Under the pieces are notes generated by a model. The model was not told where the DNA came from, did no database searches, and saw only the letters and a program-made list of their open reading frames with translations. Shown one piece after another: positions 30,723 to 38,743 of a DNA stretch of 52,103 bases. The translations under genes were made by a program, and so were the position numbers. Each line of letters begins with the position of its first letter. Positions within the stretch are counted from its first letter, which is position 1. The stretch is taken from NCBI RefSeq assembly GCF_004348725.1, contig NZ_SMKR01000030.1:1-52103 (forward strand), read 5' to 3'. This DNA comes from Kribbella turkmenica. GTDB lineage: Bacteria; Actinomycetota; Actinomycetes; Propionibacteriales; Kribbellaceae.

Positions 30723-31178
30723 CTACCGGCAATCCGGTGACTCCAGGCGCAACTCGATGAACGGGATGGTGTCTCCCGGCAGGAGGTAGGTCTCGACCTC
30801 GACGAAACCGTGCGCCGTGGCGAACCGCAGGCCGTCCTCGTTGGTCGCGAGGATGTGCGTCTCGATGCCCGCGCCGCTCAGCTCCCGCCCCTTGGCCAGA
30901 CTCCGCTCGTAGATCGCCGTTCCGTGGCCCTGTCGCCGGTGCTCGGGCAGTACGCGGGCGATCACTGTCGCCGCGGCGGTCTCATCCGACGGCGGCCGGA
31001 CCGTCGAGCATCCGACCAGGACGTCACCGGCGTACGCGACCTCGAGCACGTTGCGCTCGGCGCGCTCGCGGATCTCGTAGAGCGACAGCGGCGCCGTCGG
31101 GATGATCTCGTTGTGCACCCGCTGCCAGTCCAGCAGCGTCGCGTCGTCGCCCACCGGCACGATCCGGAGTCCGTCCAC
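30723..31178 (-). CDS. GNAT family N-acetyltransferase
   Basis: A 151-aa acetyltransferase. The acetyl-CoA loop is VLPEHRRQGHGTAIYERSLA, with the C-terminal NEDGLRFATAHGFVEVETYL typical of the fold. Target unknown. The GTG at 31178 (VDGLRIVPVGDDATLLDWQR) was chosen because the next upstream codons run into the divergent gene's promoter; GAGCGG lies just upstream. It diverges from the SGNH hydrolase gene with 27 bp between starts. Confidence 0.85.
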   Translation of the reverse strand: MDGLRIVPVGDDATLLDWQRVHNEIIPTAPLSLYEIRERAERNVLEVAYAGDVLVGCSTVRPPSDETAAATVIARVLPEHRRQGHGTAIYERSLAKGRELSGAGIETHILATNEDGLRFATAHGFVEVETYLLPGDTIPFIELRLESPDCR

Positions 31179-31205
31179 CCGCTCGAGTCTAGTAGCGTCC
31201 GGTGC

Positions 31206-31832
31206 GTGCGCATTCTGTTTGTGGGGAACAGCTTCACGGCCCGGAACAATCTGCCCGGACTGCTCGCCGGGCTGGCCGGAGCACGCGGCATCGAGCTCGA
31301 GCACCGGCTGATCCAGGCCGGTGGCGCGTCGCTGCGGCAGCACCTCAACGGCGGGAAGGCGCTCGCGGCGCTGGCGACCGGCGGCTTTGACGTCGTCGTA
31401 CTGCAGGAACAGAGCACACTGCCGATCAAGGGGCCGGAGCGGTTTCGGGAGAGCGCGCGCGACTTCGACGTCGCGATCAAGGAAGCCGGCGCGCGGACCG
31501 CGCTGTACATGACGTGGGCCCGCCGCAACGCCCCCGAGACCCAGCAGGCCCTGACGACCGAGTACGCCGCCGGCGCCGCGGAGCTCGGGGCCACGCTCGT
31601 CCCGGTCGGACTGGTCTGGGAACGCTTCCTGGCGACGCACGACGAACCGGTCCTGCACGACACGGACAACAGCCATCCAGCCCTTGCCGGCACCTACCTG
31701 GCCGCCTGCGTCTTCCTGATCACCCTGCTCGAACAAGACCCCGTCGGCACCGACGTACCGGTCAAGGGCCTGACTCCCGGAACCGCAGCCCTCCTCCGCC
31801 AGTCCGCCTGGGACATCTGTGCCTCGTTCTGA
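31206..31832 (+). CDS. SGNH/GDSL-like hydrolase
   Basis: A 208-aa protein. Block I has the nucleophile serine in ILFVGNSFTARNNLPGLLAG, the Gly block QAGGASLRQHLNGG, and the catalytic pair in DTDNSHPALAGTYLAACVF (D-x-x-H). FDVVVLQEQSTLP takes the place of the third block, with Gln/Glu instead of the usual Asn. Likely a cytoplasmic esterase or acetylhydrolase. GTG start at 31206 with no obvious ribosome site, possibly leaderless. Confidence 0.85.
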   Translation: MRILFVGNSFTARNNLPGLLAGLAGARGIELEHRLIQAGGASLRQHLNGGKALAALATGGFDVVVLQEQSTLPIKGPERFRESARDFDVAIKEAGARTALYMTWARRNAPETQQALTTEYAAGAAELGATLVPVGLVWERFLATHDEPVLHDTDNSHPALAGTYLAACVFLITLLEQDPVGTDVPVKGLTPGTAALLRQSAWDICASF

Positions 31833-32334
31833 CTCTTCTCGCCGGGACCGCGGCTGCTGATCGAGGTGTCCGGCGGGAACCCGGAGCCGTCAGAGGCGGT
31901 CGACATAGAGGCCGTGACCACCACGACGGCACCTTGAACAGGAAATTGCCTGTCCACGCTCCCCACAACCTGTGTTACCCACCGACCGCCCGCAGGTTTC
32001 GCCGAGTCGGTGTTCTCCTTCGGCGTCGTGGCCGAGTTTCCCGGACCAATCGCGTGCTTTAGGCAACAATCGTGGGTCGAGCGCCCGCCGGAGGGGCACG
32101 ACCGCCTCCGGGTACGGCGCGTCGATGTACCGGTACTCGCCCTCGCCGAAGCGGTGCCGCGCCAGGTTGACCGTCGCCCGGAAGCGCTCGGCGTCGTCGT
32201 ACAGTCCGGCGACGCGTCCGGCCCCGGCCGGGTCAGCAGTTGCGGCAGCAGAGCGGACCCGGTGAGTGCACGGGGGAAAGTTGCACGTCCACGTCTTGAC
32301 GCCGTACCCGAGCGGAGTGACGGTTGGAAGAGAA
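31833..32334. other. Gap with a decayed gene
   Basis: A 502-base gap between the SGNH hydrolase and a membrane protein. Its GC content is lower than its neighbours, and it contains the leftward oxygenase remnant at 32030-32262. I see no other feature. Confidence 0.5.
32030..32262 (-). pseudogene. Fragment of a 2OG-Fe(II) oxygenase-like gene
   Basis: In one leftward frame GLYDDAERFRATVNLARHRF, GEGEYRYIDAPYPEAVVPLR and RALDPRLLPKARDWSGKLG read as the N-terminal third of the actinomycete 2OG-Fe(II) oxygenase proteins I know by this pattern (YDDx-RFRATV-x-MARHRFGxGEYRYF). After KLG the similarity stops, and the segment with the iron ligands is missing. No start codon or ribosome site fits. It is a truncated remnant. 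Confidence 0.55.
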
Positions 32335-33153
32335 ATGGGTGGGCACTTGAAAGGTATGGCGGAGAGCGGTTGGGGCGCGTATTGCCGCGGCTGGCGGACG
32401 GCAGTGGTGGTACTGGTCGCGCTCGGCCTCGTCACGGCCTCCGTGTTCGTCGGGTGGTCAGCGATCGTGATCGCGTTCCTGATGGGCGGGACCCTGGTGT
32501 CGTCGGTCCACCTCAGTCTCGGACTGGCGCAGGAGCGGCCGGCAAGGGAACTGGTCCGCGACGTCCTGCGGTGGGCCGTCAGGGCAGGTCTCTGCGTGGT
32601 GGCGATCGCCGGGTTCTTCTCGGCGATCGGTTCGGCGACGGTGTGGTTGGTCGTGCTCCTCACCATCACCTCACCACCCGTTGCCGGCTGGTTCTGGCCG
32701 CAGCTCGGAGAACGCGTACGCCGGCCCGGACAATCCGAGCCGGAGGCCGAAGGAAACCTCTGCGAGGACCCGAAGCCTCAACCGCCTCAGCCGAAGCGAA
32801 CGCAGCCGACGTCCGACCGGGAACGCAAACCCGGACACAGCCGGAAACACCCGAAGCCCGAGCCGCCGCCGACACCCGAGCCGGTCGCCCCGAAGGCTCC
32901 CGAGCCGGTCGACCTGACCAGCCTCAGCGACGAGGACCTCTGCCTGGCCTGGCGGCGCAGTTTCACCGAGCTCCAGAGTTGTACGACGGACGAGCAGCGA
33001 CTCCTCGTGATCGCCAACCGCCACGCCTACCTGGACGAGCTCGAACGCCGGGCCCCCGACGCCTTCTCCCAGTGGCTCGACTCCGGCGCCCGTGCCGCCG
33101 GCAACCCGGCCAAGTTCTTCAGCCCGCGCACCAACCACGGCGACCCGGACTGA
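32335..33153 (+). CDS. Membrane protein with Pro/Lys-rich linker and conserved C-terminal domain
   Basis: A 272-aa protein. Hydrophobic segments at about residues 20-42 (TAVVVLVALGLVTASVFVGW), 45-62 and 85-118, a charged Pro-rich linker (KPEPPPTPEPVAPKAPEP), and a soluble end domain SLSDEDLCLAWRRSFTELQS with RLLVIANRHAYLDELERRAP and NPAKFF. The end domain recurs in actinomycete proteins of unknown role. The ATG at 32335 has GGAAGAG upstream; the ATG at 32356 is possible. Confidence 0.75.
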   Translation: MGGHLKGMAESGWGAYCRGWRTAVVVLVALGLVTASVFVGWSAIVIAFLMGGTLVSSVHLSLGLAQERPARELVRDVLRWAVRAGLCVVAIAGFFSAIGSATVWLVVLLTITSPPVAGWFWPQLGERVRRPGQSEPEAEGNLCEDPKPQPPQPKRTQPTSDRERKPGHSRKHPKPEPPPTPEPVAPKAPEPVDLTSLSDEDLCLAWRRSFTELQSCTTDEQRLLVIANRHAYLDELERRAPDAFSQWLDSGARAAGNPAKFFSPRTNHGDPD

Positions 33154-33174
33154 CCCCGTCGGCACGACAGCGCA

Positions 33175-33702
33175 CTACTTCTTCACGCGGAACCACAGGT
33201 TCAGGCTCTCGGTGCGCAGGAGCTCGAGCTGCGTGTAGGCGAGTCCCGGGCTCCGGTAGACGGGGATTCCGTCGCCGAGGAGGGCGGGCACGTAGTGGAG
33301 CACGACCTCGTCGACCAGGCCGGCGTCGAGGCAGAGGCCGGGAACGGTGCCGCCGCTGACGATGAGGTTCTTCCCGCCGGCGCCGGCCAGGGCGGCGGCG
33401 GCCACGTCCCGGATGTCGCCGGACAGGTAGGTCAGGTCCGGATGCGGCGCACTGGCCGGGTCCTTGTGGGTGTAGATGAACGTCCGCCCGTCCCAGTCAC
33501 CGCCGTACGGCCGGCTCCTGTCGAAGTCGAAGTCCTCGGTGATCAGCCGCCCGCCGGTCAGGAACGCGCCGGCGGCCCGAGCGACCTCGTCGCCGATCTC
33601 GGAAGGCCCGGAGCTTGCCGCGTACCAGTTCAGGTTGTCGTCCGGTCCGGCGATGTAGCCGTCGAGCGACAGGGTCATGTGCCAGACAACGATTCCGGTC
33701 AT
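33175..33702 (-). CDS. Dihydrofolate reductase family protein (RibD C-terminal type)
   Basis: A 175-aa protein with MTLSLDGYIAGPDDNLNWYA, GAFLTGGRLITEDFDFDRSR and KNLIVSGGTVPGLCLDAGLV with DEVVLHYVPALLGDGIPVY. This is the YyaP/YwjB-like DHFR fold, not classical FolA. The substrate is unknown. Start ATG at 33702. It diverges from the truncated LysR gene with 93 bp between starts. Confidence 0.88.
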   Translation of the reverse strand: MTGIVVWHMTLSLDGYIAGPDDNLNWYAASSGPSEIGDEVARAAGAFLTGGRLITEDFDFDRSRPYGGDWDGRTFIYTHKDPASAPHPDLTYLSGDIRDVAAAALAGAGGKNLIVSGGTVPGLCLDAGLVDEVVLHYVPALLGDGIPVYRSPGLAYTQLELLRTESLNLWFRVKK

Positions 33703-33795
33703 CCGAGTGCTCCTCTCGTCACCCAGCAGCCTGCCGTCCAGCCTTCGATGCGTCCAATGCCAATCCGGCCGCGGACGCATAGATACCATCGATCC

Positions 33796-34368
33796 ATGCT
33801 CGATCTGGTCCGGCTCCGCGTGCTCGCCGCGGTGGCCGCGCACGGGTCCGTGACCGGCGCGGCGCAGGCGTTGCACTACACCCAGCCGACGGTCAGCCAC
33901 CACCTCTCGCGGTTGGAGGCGGCGACCGGCGCACGGCTGGTGCAGAAGGTCGGCCGGGGGATCCGGCTGACCCCCGAAGGTCAGGTGCTCGCGCGCCGGG
34001 CGGCCGAGATCATCGGCCGGGTCGACGCGGCCGACGCCGAGTTGGCCGCGCTGATCGGGCTGGAGGTCGGCCGGGTCTACACCAGCGACGACATCACCGT
34101 CCGGCAGGCGTTCGTCGCGCACGGGCTCGGTGTCGCCACCATGCCCGGGATGGCGCTGCGCTGGCACCAGGCGGACGGCGTTCAGGCGACCAGGATCGGC
34201 GCCGTACGCCGCATCTACCTTGCGACGTACGGCGAACCACCCGACCCACCGGCCACCGCGGCCTTCGTCGAGGCCCTCAAGCAGGCGGCTCCGGGAAGGC
34301 CTCGCGAAGATCGGAACCGATCAGCTCGATCGCGTGCCGCCCGGCCGACAGCACCGCCGGGAAGTTGA
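33796..34368 (+). pseudogene. LysR family regulator with an in-frame internal deletion
   Basis: 190 aa instead of about 290-300. Residues 1-65 are a normal LysR HTH (LVRLRVLAAVAAHGSVTGAA, QALHYTQPTVSHHLSRLEAA), then the linker ELAALIGLEVGRV. At residue 94/95 the sequence jumps to YTSDDITVRQAFVAHGLGVA, which belongs near the end of the effector domain. About 110-130 residues are missing without a frameshift. The C-terminus runs into the convergent hydrolase gene (92-bp overlap). It could still bind DNA and act as a constitutive or dominant-negative regulator, so pseudogene is a judgement. Confidence 0.6.
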
Positions 34369-35218
34369 GGAACGCGTGCATCGTGTCGGCGTATTCGACC
34401 AGCCGCGCCGGTACGCCGTCGGCCTCGAGCCGGGCCGCATAGTTGCGGGCGTCGTCCCGCAGTGGATCCCGGCCGGCCGCGAGGACGAGCGCCGGCGGAA
34501 GTCCCGCCAGGCTCTCGGCCCGCAGCGGCACGGCGGTGGCCGGCAACTCGCCGTCCGGGAAGTACTGCGCCGACGACCAGCGACCGGGCGCGATGCTGAG
34601 GAACGTGCCGTCGAAGAGCCGGAAGGACTCGGTGTCCTGGTCGCGATCGAGGCTCGGATAACAGAGGATCTGCCGGTCGGGCAGTACGCCGCCGCCGTCT
34701 CGCGCGAGCAGACACGCGCCGGCTGCGAGCGCACCTCCGGCACTCTGGCCACCGACCGCGATCCGGCCGTCGCCGTTGAGCTTCGTGCGGTGGTCGCGGA
34801 TCCACCCGAGCGTGTCGCGGACGTCGTGAAGCGCGGCCGGATAAGGGTGTTCGGGGGCGAGCCGGTAGTTGAGCGAAACAACGATAACGTTGCCCGCGGC
34901 AGCGATCCCGGACGTCGCGGCCTCGATGTCGCGCAAGTCCCCGCCGATGAAGCCACCGCCGTGCAGCCACAGCAGCACAGGCCTCGGAGCGTCTGTGATG
35001 GGGTGATAGACGCGCGCCTGGAGTCGCCCGTCGATGGTGAGGTCCTTCGGTCGTGTCCCCGGATCGCAGAGCCCCGCCAGCGCGGGGTCGGGCAGTTCCT
35101 CACGATCGAGCAGCAGCGCCTGGTACGGATCTGGCTCTGGACCCTCCGGCTCAGCGGCGAAGCGAGCCAGCACGGCATCGGTCTCCGCCTGGAAAGCGGG
35201 CCGGCTGACGACGGTCAT
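34277..35218 (-). CDS. Alpha/beta hydrolase, hormone-sensitive lipase type
   Basis: A 313-aa esterase. The HSL oxyanion motif is VLLWLHGGGFIGGDLRDIEA; the nucleophile serine is in RIAVGGQSAGGALAAGACLL; the catalytic Asp is in LVLAAGRDPLRDDARNYAAR and His in EYADTMHAFLNFP. It probably hydrolyses small esters. The ATG at 35218 overlaps the stop of the DinB-like gene as ATGA, indicating an operon. Confidence 0.93.
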   Translation of the reverse strand: MTVVSRPAFQAETDAVLARFAAEPEGPEPDPYQALLLDREELPDPALAGLCDPGTRPKDLTIDGRLQARVYHPITDAPRPVLLWLHGGGFIGGDLRDIEAATSGIAAAGNVIVVSLNYRLAPEHPYPAALHDVRDTLGWIRDHRTKLNGDGRIAVGGQSAGGALAAGACLLARDGGGVLPDRQILCYPSLDRDQDTESFRLFDGTFLSIAPGRWSSAQYFPDGELPATAVPLRAESLAGLPPALVLAAGRDPLRDDARNYAARLEADGVPARLVEYADTMHAFLNFPAVLSAGRHAIELIGSDLREAFPEPPA

Positions 35219-35748
35219 GCGGGCACCTGCGCGGGGTTGAGGTGCCGGGCGGCGTGGCCGAACAACGTGCCGTCGGGCGGGGTCGCGGCGTACTCGGCGA
35301 GCGCTCCGATGCCGCCGTCGTACCCACCGCCGGTCGACGGGTCGTGCCACGACGTCTCGTCGTACTGCCGGATCTCGGCGACGAGCGCGTCGGCGACACT
35401 GTGGAAGCGGTGCAGGAGCAGGGCAGACGGGATGTGCCGGCCGGCTTCGACGCCGCCGGCGTTGAGCGCACTGCCCGCGTCCGCAGTCTCCCAGCGCGGG
35501 TCGATGCTCCAGTGCACCCGCCCGGCGGCAGCGTCGCGGAGTACGGCGAGAGTGATCTCGTCCCACATCAGGATGTGCGCCGTCAGGTCGTGCAACGAGT
35601 CGCAGAAGTGCCCGAGAGGCCCGGACACCACCCGGTACGGCGCTCGGAGTTCGGCTTCGGTCAGTCCGTCGATCCGGTCCCGCAACAACTGGTGGTCGGC
35701 CTGCAGCAGCCGGGCCGCCTCGCTCGGGGATGTAGTCGGTGTACGCAT
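35215..35748 (-). CDS. DinB-like/maleylpyruvate isomerase-type helical protein
   Basis: A 177-aa four-helix protein: RLLQADHQLLRDRIDGLTEA, GHFCDSLHDLTAHILMWDEI with the spaced histidines expected for a metal site, and the late FGHAARHLNPAQV. The superfamily includes mycothiol-dependent enzymes; exact function unassigned. ATG at 35748. Translationally coupled to the hydrolase gene. Confidence 0.78.
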   Translation of the reverse strand: MRTPTTSPSEAARLLQADHQLLRDRIDGLTEAELRAPYRVVSGPLGHFCDSLHDLTAHILMWDEITLAVLRDAAAGRVHWSIDPRWETADAGSALNAGGVEAGRHIPSALLLHRFHSVADALVAEIRQYDETSWHDPSTGGGYDGGIGALAEYAATPPDGTLFGHAARHLNPAQVPA

Positions 35749-36053
35749 ACCCCGAGCCAACCAGCCCGACTGCTGCTTCGCGCCTCGATTGACGGATGTC
35801 CGCAATCCATCGGCTCGTGGTCGACCGCCGCCCGCAGACGGGCGACCGTCTCGGCCGGCCGGGTGTAGACCGCCAGGTAAAGGCCGAAGAGGCTCGCACC
35901 GTAGATCGCGACGCCCGCGGCCAGGGCGCCACCAACGCTGACTCCGATCATCACGAACGCCCACAGGCTGGTCCGCCGGTCTGGTGGCGCGGCTGACCCG
36001 CAGCGGGCGCCGTGCTCAACCTCGCAGCGCCCGCTTCCGCCTTGCCTGGTCAA
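35661..36053 (-). CDS. Possible small membrane protein (doubtful)
   Basis: A 130-codon frame with one good membrane segment (FVMIGVSVGGALAAGVAIYG followed by ASLFGLYLAVY) and a plausible helix ETVARLRAAVDHEP. Its C-terminal part has composition unlike a protein (Cys/Arg-rich) and overlaps the DinB-like gene by 88 bp in another frame, so the real gene may be shorter or frameshifted near 35800. An ATG at 35952 is an alternative start. Confidence 0.3.
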   Translation of the reverse strand: MTRQGGSGRCEVEHGARCGSAAPPDRRTSLWAFVMIGVSVGGALAAGVAIYGASLFGLYLAVYTRPAETVARLRAAVDHEPMDCGHPSIEARSSSRAGWLGVCVHRLHPRARRPGCCRPTTSCCGTGSTD

Positions 36054-36504
36054 CCACGATCAGAGCAGCACCGAGCGCGGCCAGGCCGAGGAACGAACCG
36101 GCGGCACTCAGCGCCGGTCCGAGGAACACGTCGGCGGTGTGGCGGCGGCCGGCGTAGTACGTCGTGCTCGTCCCGGCGCAGGTGACCTCGACGCTCTGCG
36201 CGGGAATCTCGTGCACCGAGTGCGCGACCACGTAGTAGACCTCACCGGCGACGTCCCACTGCTCCGACCGGGACGGCTCCTCGAGCGTGATCGCCGTACC
36301 GTTCGCGTCCTTCGCCGTACAGGGCTGACCGGCGCCGCGCTCGGCCGCGAAGATCGTCAGCCCCGGCCCGTCGAGCGAGACCGCGCCGTTGCCGACCGGC
36401 GTCGGTGCGCCGGGAATCGTGCCCGTCAGCCGAACGACGAAGTAGCCGCTCACCACCAACGCCAGCACGCAACAGCCGATGCCGATCCACCCCAGTTTCC
36501 GCAT
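36016..36504 (-). CDS. Membrane protein with extracytoplasmic domain
   Basis: A 162-aa protein with N-terminal (GWIGIGCCVLALVVSGYFVV) and C-terminal (GPALSAAGSFLGLAALGAAL) membrane segments enclosing about 85 outward residues with paired cysteines (GQPCTAKDANG, VEVTCAGTSTTYYAG). The family is not recognised. Start ATG 36504. It lies 17 bp downstream of the GntR gene on the same strand and could share its transcript. Confidence 0.75.
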   Translation of the reverse strand: MRKLGWIGIGCCVLALVVSGYFVVRLTGTIPGAPTPVGNGAVSLDGPGLTIFAAERGAGQPCTAKDANGTAITLEEPSRSEQWDVAGEVYYVVAHSVHEIPAQSVEVTCAGTSTTYYAGRRHTADVFLGPALSAAGSFLGLAALGAALIVVDQARRKRALRG

Positions 36505-36521
36505 GCGCCGAAGACTAGTGG

Positions 36522-37286
36522 CTACTTCGTGCCCGGCTCACTCGTGGCCGGGTTCGTCGTACTGCGTTCGAGGAGATAGTCCTCGACGGTGAACAGATGT
36601 GCGGACATGTGGGTCCGGGCCCGGTCCGGCTGGTGGGCGGTGAGTGCGGCAAGGATGGCGAGGTGTTCCCGGTGCGAAGTCTCGTCGGCGCCGGGCTGGG
36701 AGATGGAGCGGCGCAGCCGGTCGCGCATCGTTCGTCCGCCCAGCGCGTCGATCAGCGCGGCCAGCACCGGGTTGTTCGAGGCCTCCGCGACGATGCGGTG
36801 GAAGGCGATGTCGTTCTCGATCACCGTCTCGTGGTTGGGTTCCTCGCGGGCCAGTTCGGCCTCGTTGTGGCGCAGCAGTTCCGCGGCGGCGTCCAGTGCC
36901 GCAGCGCCGATGTGCAGCGCCGCCACGGCGGCGGCCTCCGTCTCGAGGATCCGGCGGACCGCGTGCAGGTGGATCGTTCCGCGGCCGTCGTGCAGATCGA
37001 CGACGAAGCCCATCGGCACCAGCAACATCGACGGATCCAGATTGGTGACGTACGTGCCGTCACCCTGCCGCGTCTCGAGGACGCCCATCATCGACAGTGC
37101 GCGGACTCCCTCCCGCAAAGGATTCCTCGAGACGCCGAAGGCGGCCGCGAGGTCCTTCTCGACAGGCAGCCGGTCGCCCGGCCGGAGCCGGCCCTCGATG
37201 ATCATCTGCCGGATGCTCTGCACCACGACGTCGGTCTGCGAGACACCGGGAGTGCGCGGCGGCACGGCCGTCTTCGGGGGCGTCAT
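36522..37286 (-). CDS. GntR/FadR-family regulator of the fucose locus
   Basis: A 254-aa regulator. The N-terminal winged HTH shows RLRPGDRLPVEKDLAAAFGV and SRNPLREGVRALSMMGVLET, followed by RQGDGTYVTN. The all-helical FCD effector domain has LHAVRRILETEAAAVAALHI, ENDIAFHRIVAEASNNPVLA and HREHLAILAALTAH, including the metal-type histidines. It is coupled by ATGA to the L-fuconate dehydratase gene, so it likely senses a fucose-pathway acid. A candidate site lies at 38616-38628. Confidence 0.93.
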   Translation of the reverse strand: MTPPKTAVPPRTPGVSQTDVVVQSIRQMIIEGRLRPGDRLPVEKDLAAAFGVSRNPLREGVRALSMMGVLETRQGDGTYVTNLDPSMLLVPMGFVVDLHDGRGTIHLHAVRRILETEAAAVAALHIGAAALDAAAELLRHNEAELAREEPNHETVIENDIAFHRIVAEASNNPVLAALIDALGGRTMRDRLRRSISQPGADETSHREHLAILAALTAHQPDRARTHMSAHLFTVEDYLLERSTTNPATSEPGTK

Positions 37287-38602
37287 GGAAGCCGGTCCGC
37301 GGCCGCGAGGGAGGTCCAGTAGGCGCCGTCCGGGAACTGGTAGGTCTGGAAGGACTTCCTGTGCATCTCGGCACTGTAACCGGGAGCGGTCGGCAGGACG
37401 TACGCACCGTCACGGATCACGCAGGGGTCGACGAAGTGCTCGTGCAGGTGGTCGACGTACTCGGTGACCCGGCCGTCGAGGCTGCCCGAGACGGCGACGT
37501 AGTCGAAGATCGCGAGGTGCTGGACGAGCTCGCACAGACCGACCCCGCCGGCGTGCGGGCAGACCGGAACGTCGAACCATGCGGCGAGCAGGTAGACCGC
37601 GAGTACTTCGTTGACGCTGCCGAGCCGGGCTGCGTCGAGCTGGCAGTAGTCGATGGCGCCGGCCTGGAACATCTGCTTGAACAGCACCCGGTTCATCCCG
37701 TGCTCGCCGGTGGCGACGCCGATGGGTGCCACCGCCTTCCGGATCGCGGCGTGGCCGAGGATGTCGTCGGGACTGGTCGGTTCCTCGATCCACAGCGGCT
37801 CGAACTCCGCCAGCGCCTTGACCCATTCGATCGCCTGCGGGACGTCCCAGACCTGGTTCGCGTCGATCATCAGGTGCCCGTCCGGGCCGAGGACCTCGCG
37901 GGCGATGCCGCATCGCCGGATGTCGTCGGCCAGGTTGGCGCCTACCTTGAGCTTGACATGTCTGTAGCCTGCGGCAACGGCCTTTTCGCAGAGCCCGCGC
38001 AGCTTGGCGTCGGAGTACCCGAGCCACCCGGCCGACGTGGTGTAGCACGGGTATCCAGAGGCCCGGAGCTCCGCGATTCGTTGGTGACGTCCCGCTTCCT
38101 GCCGGGTCAGCAGGGTGACCGCCTGGTCCGGGGTCAGCACGTCGGTCAGGTAGCGCAGGTCGGCGGCCTGGACGAGTTGTTCGGGTGACATCTCGGTCAG
38201 CAGCCGCCACAGGGGTACGCCGGCCCGCCGGGCGGCCAGGTCCCACAGCGCGTTCATCACCGCGGCCAGCGCGAGATGGACGACTCCCTTGTCCGGGCCG
38301 AGCCAGCGCAACTGGCTGTCCGACTGCAGTTCCCGGTAGATCCCGCCGAGGTCGCCGCAGAGGACGTCGACGTCCCGGCCGATCAGCGGCTCGGCGCGCT
38401 GGGCCGCGGCGGCGACGCACAGGTCGTTGCCGCGGCCGATGGTGAAGGTGAAGCCGTACCCAGTGAGCTCCGGGTCGTCCGTGTGCAGGACGACGTACGC
38501 CGCCGAGTAGTCGCCGTCCTGGTTCATCGCGTCGGATCCGTCCTGCGTCAGCGAGGTCGGGAAGCGGACGTCGATGACCTCCACCGAGGTGATGTGTGGC
38601 AT
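37283..38602 (-). CDS. L-fuconate dehydratase
   Basis: A 439-aa enolase-superfamily enzyme converting L-fuconate to 2-keto-3-deoxy-L-fuconate. Active-site residues are in place: K217/K219 (HVKLKVGANL), D247 and N249 (MIDANQVW), E273/E274 (WIEEPTSPDD), E300 (GEHGMNR) and H350 (CPHAGGVGLCE). Spacing agrees with the Xanthomonas FucD enzyme. The ATG at 38602 begins MPHITSVEVIDVRFPTSLTQ. No fucose dehydrogenase, lactonase or aldolase gene is in the window. It diverges from the GH95 gene. Confidence 0.95.
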   Translation of the reverse strand: MPHITSVEVIDVRFPTSLTQDGSDAMNQDGDYSAAYVVLHTDDPELTGYGFTFTIGRGNDLCVAAAAQRAEPLIGRDVDVLCGDLGGIYRELQSDSQLRWLGPDKGVVHLALAAVMNALWDLAARRAGVPLWRLLTEMSPEQLVQAADLRYLTDVLTPDQAVTLLTRQEAGRHQRIAELRASGYPCYTTSAGWLGYSDAKLRGLCEKAVAAGYRHVKLKVGANLADDIRRCGIAREVLGPDGHLMIDANQVWDVPQAIEWVKALAEFEPLWIEEPTSPDDILGHAAIRKAVAPIGVATGEHGMNRVLFKQMFQAGAIDYCQLDAARLGSVNEVLAVYLLAAWFDVPVCPHAGGVGLCELVQHLAIFDYVAVSGSLDGRVTEYVDHLHEHFVDPCVIRDGAYVLPTAPGYSAEMHRKSFQTYQFPDGAYWTSLAAADRLP

Positions 38603-38615
38603 GGCGAGCCCCTCA

Positions 38616-38628
38616 CTATCAGCGATAG
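38616..38628. promoter_or_regulatory. Candidate regulator site in the fucose divergon
   Basis: CTATC-AGC-GATAG is a perfect inverted repeat 13 bp upstream of the fuconate dehydratase start. Nearby, GGGATC (38631-38636) is mirrored by GATCCC (38690-38695), and GGGATT recurs at 38706. The 141-bp divergent region is the natural target of the FadR-type regulator. Confidence 0.4.
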
Positions 38629-38743
38629 ATGGGATCTTTTCCCCTGTTCGATGCCGTTCAGTATGGACCACGCCGCCAACCGACGCTACGATCCCGGAAA
38701 ATCATGGGATTAATACCTCGTCAGCTCGACGGAGGAGTCTCGG

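Noticed and set aside
30723-31736. Long leftward extension of the GNAT frame to 31736
   Set aside because: The extra sequence is the mirror of the SGNH hydrolase gene and lacks acetyltransferase features.
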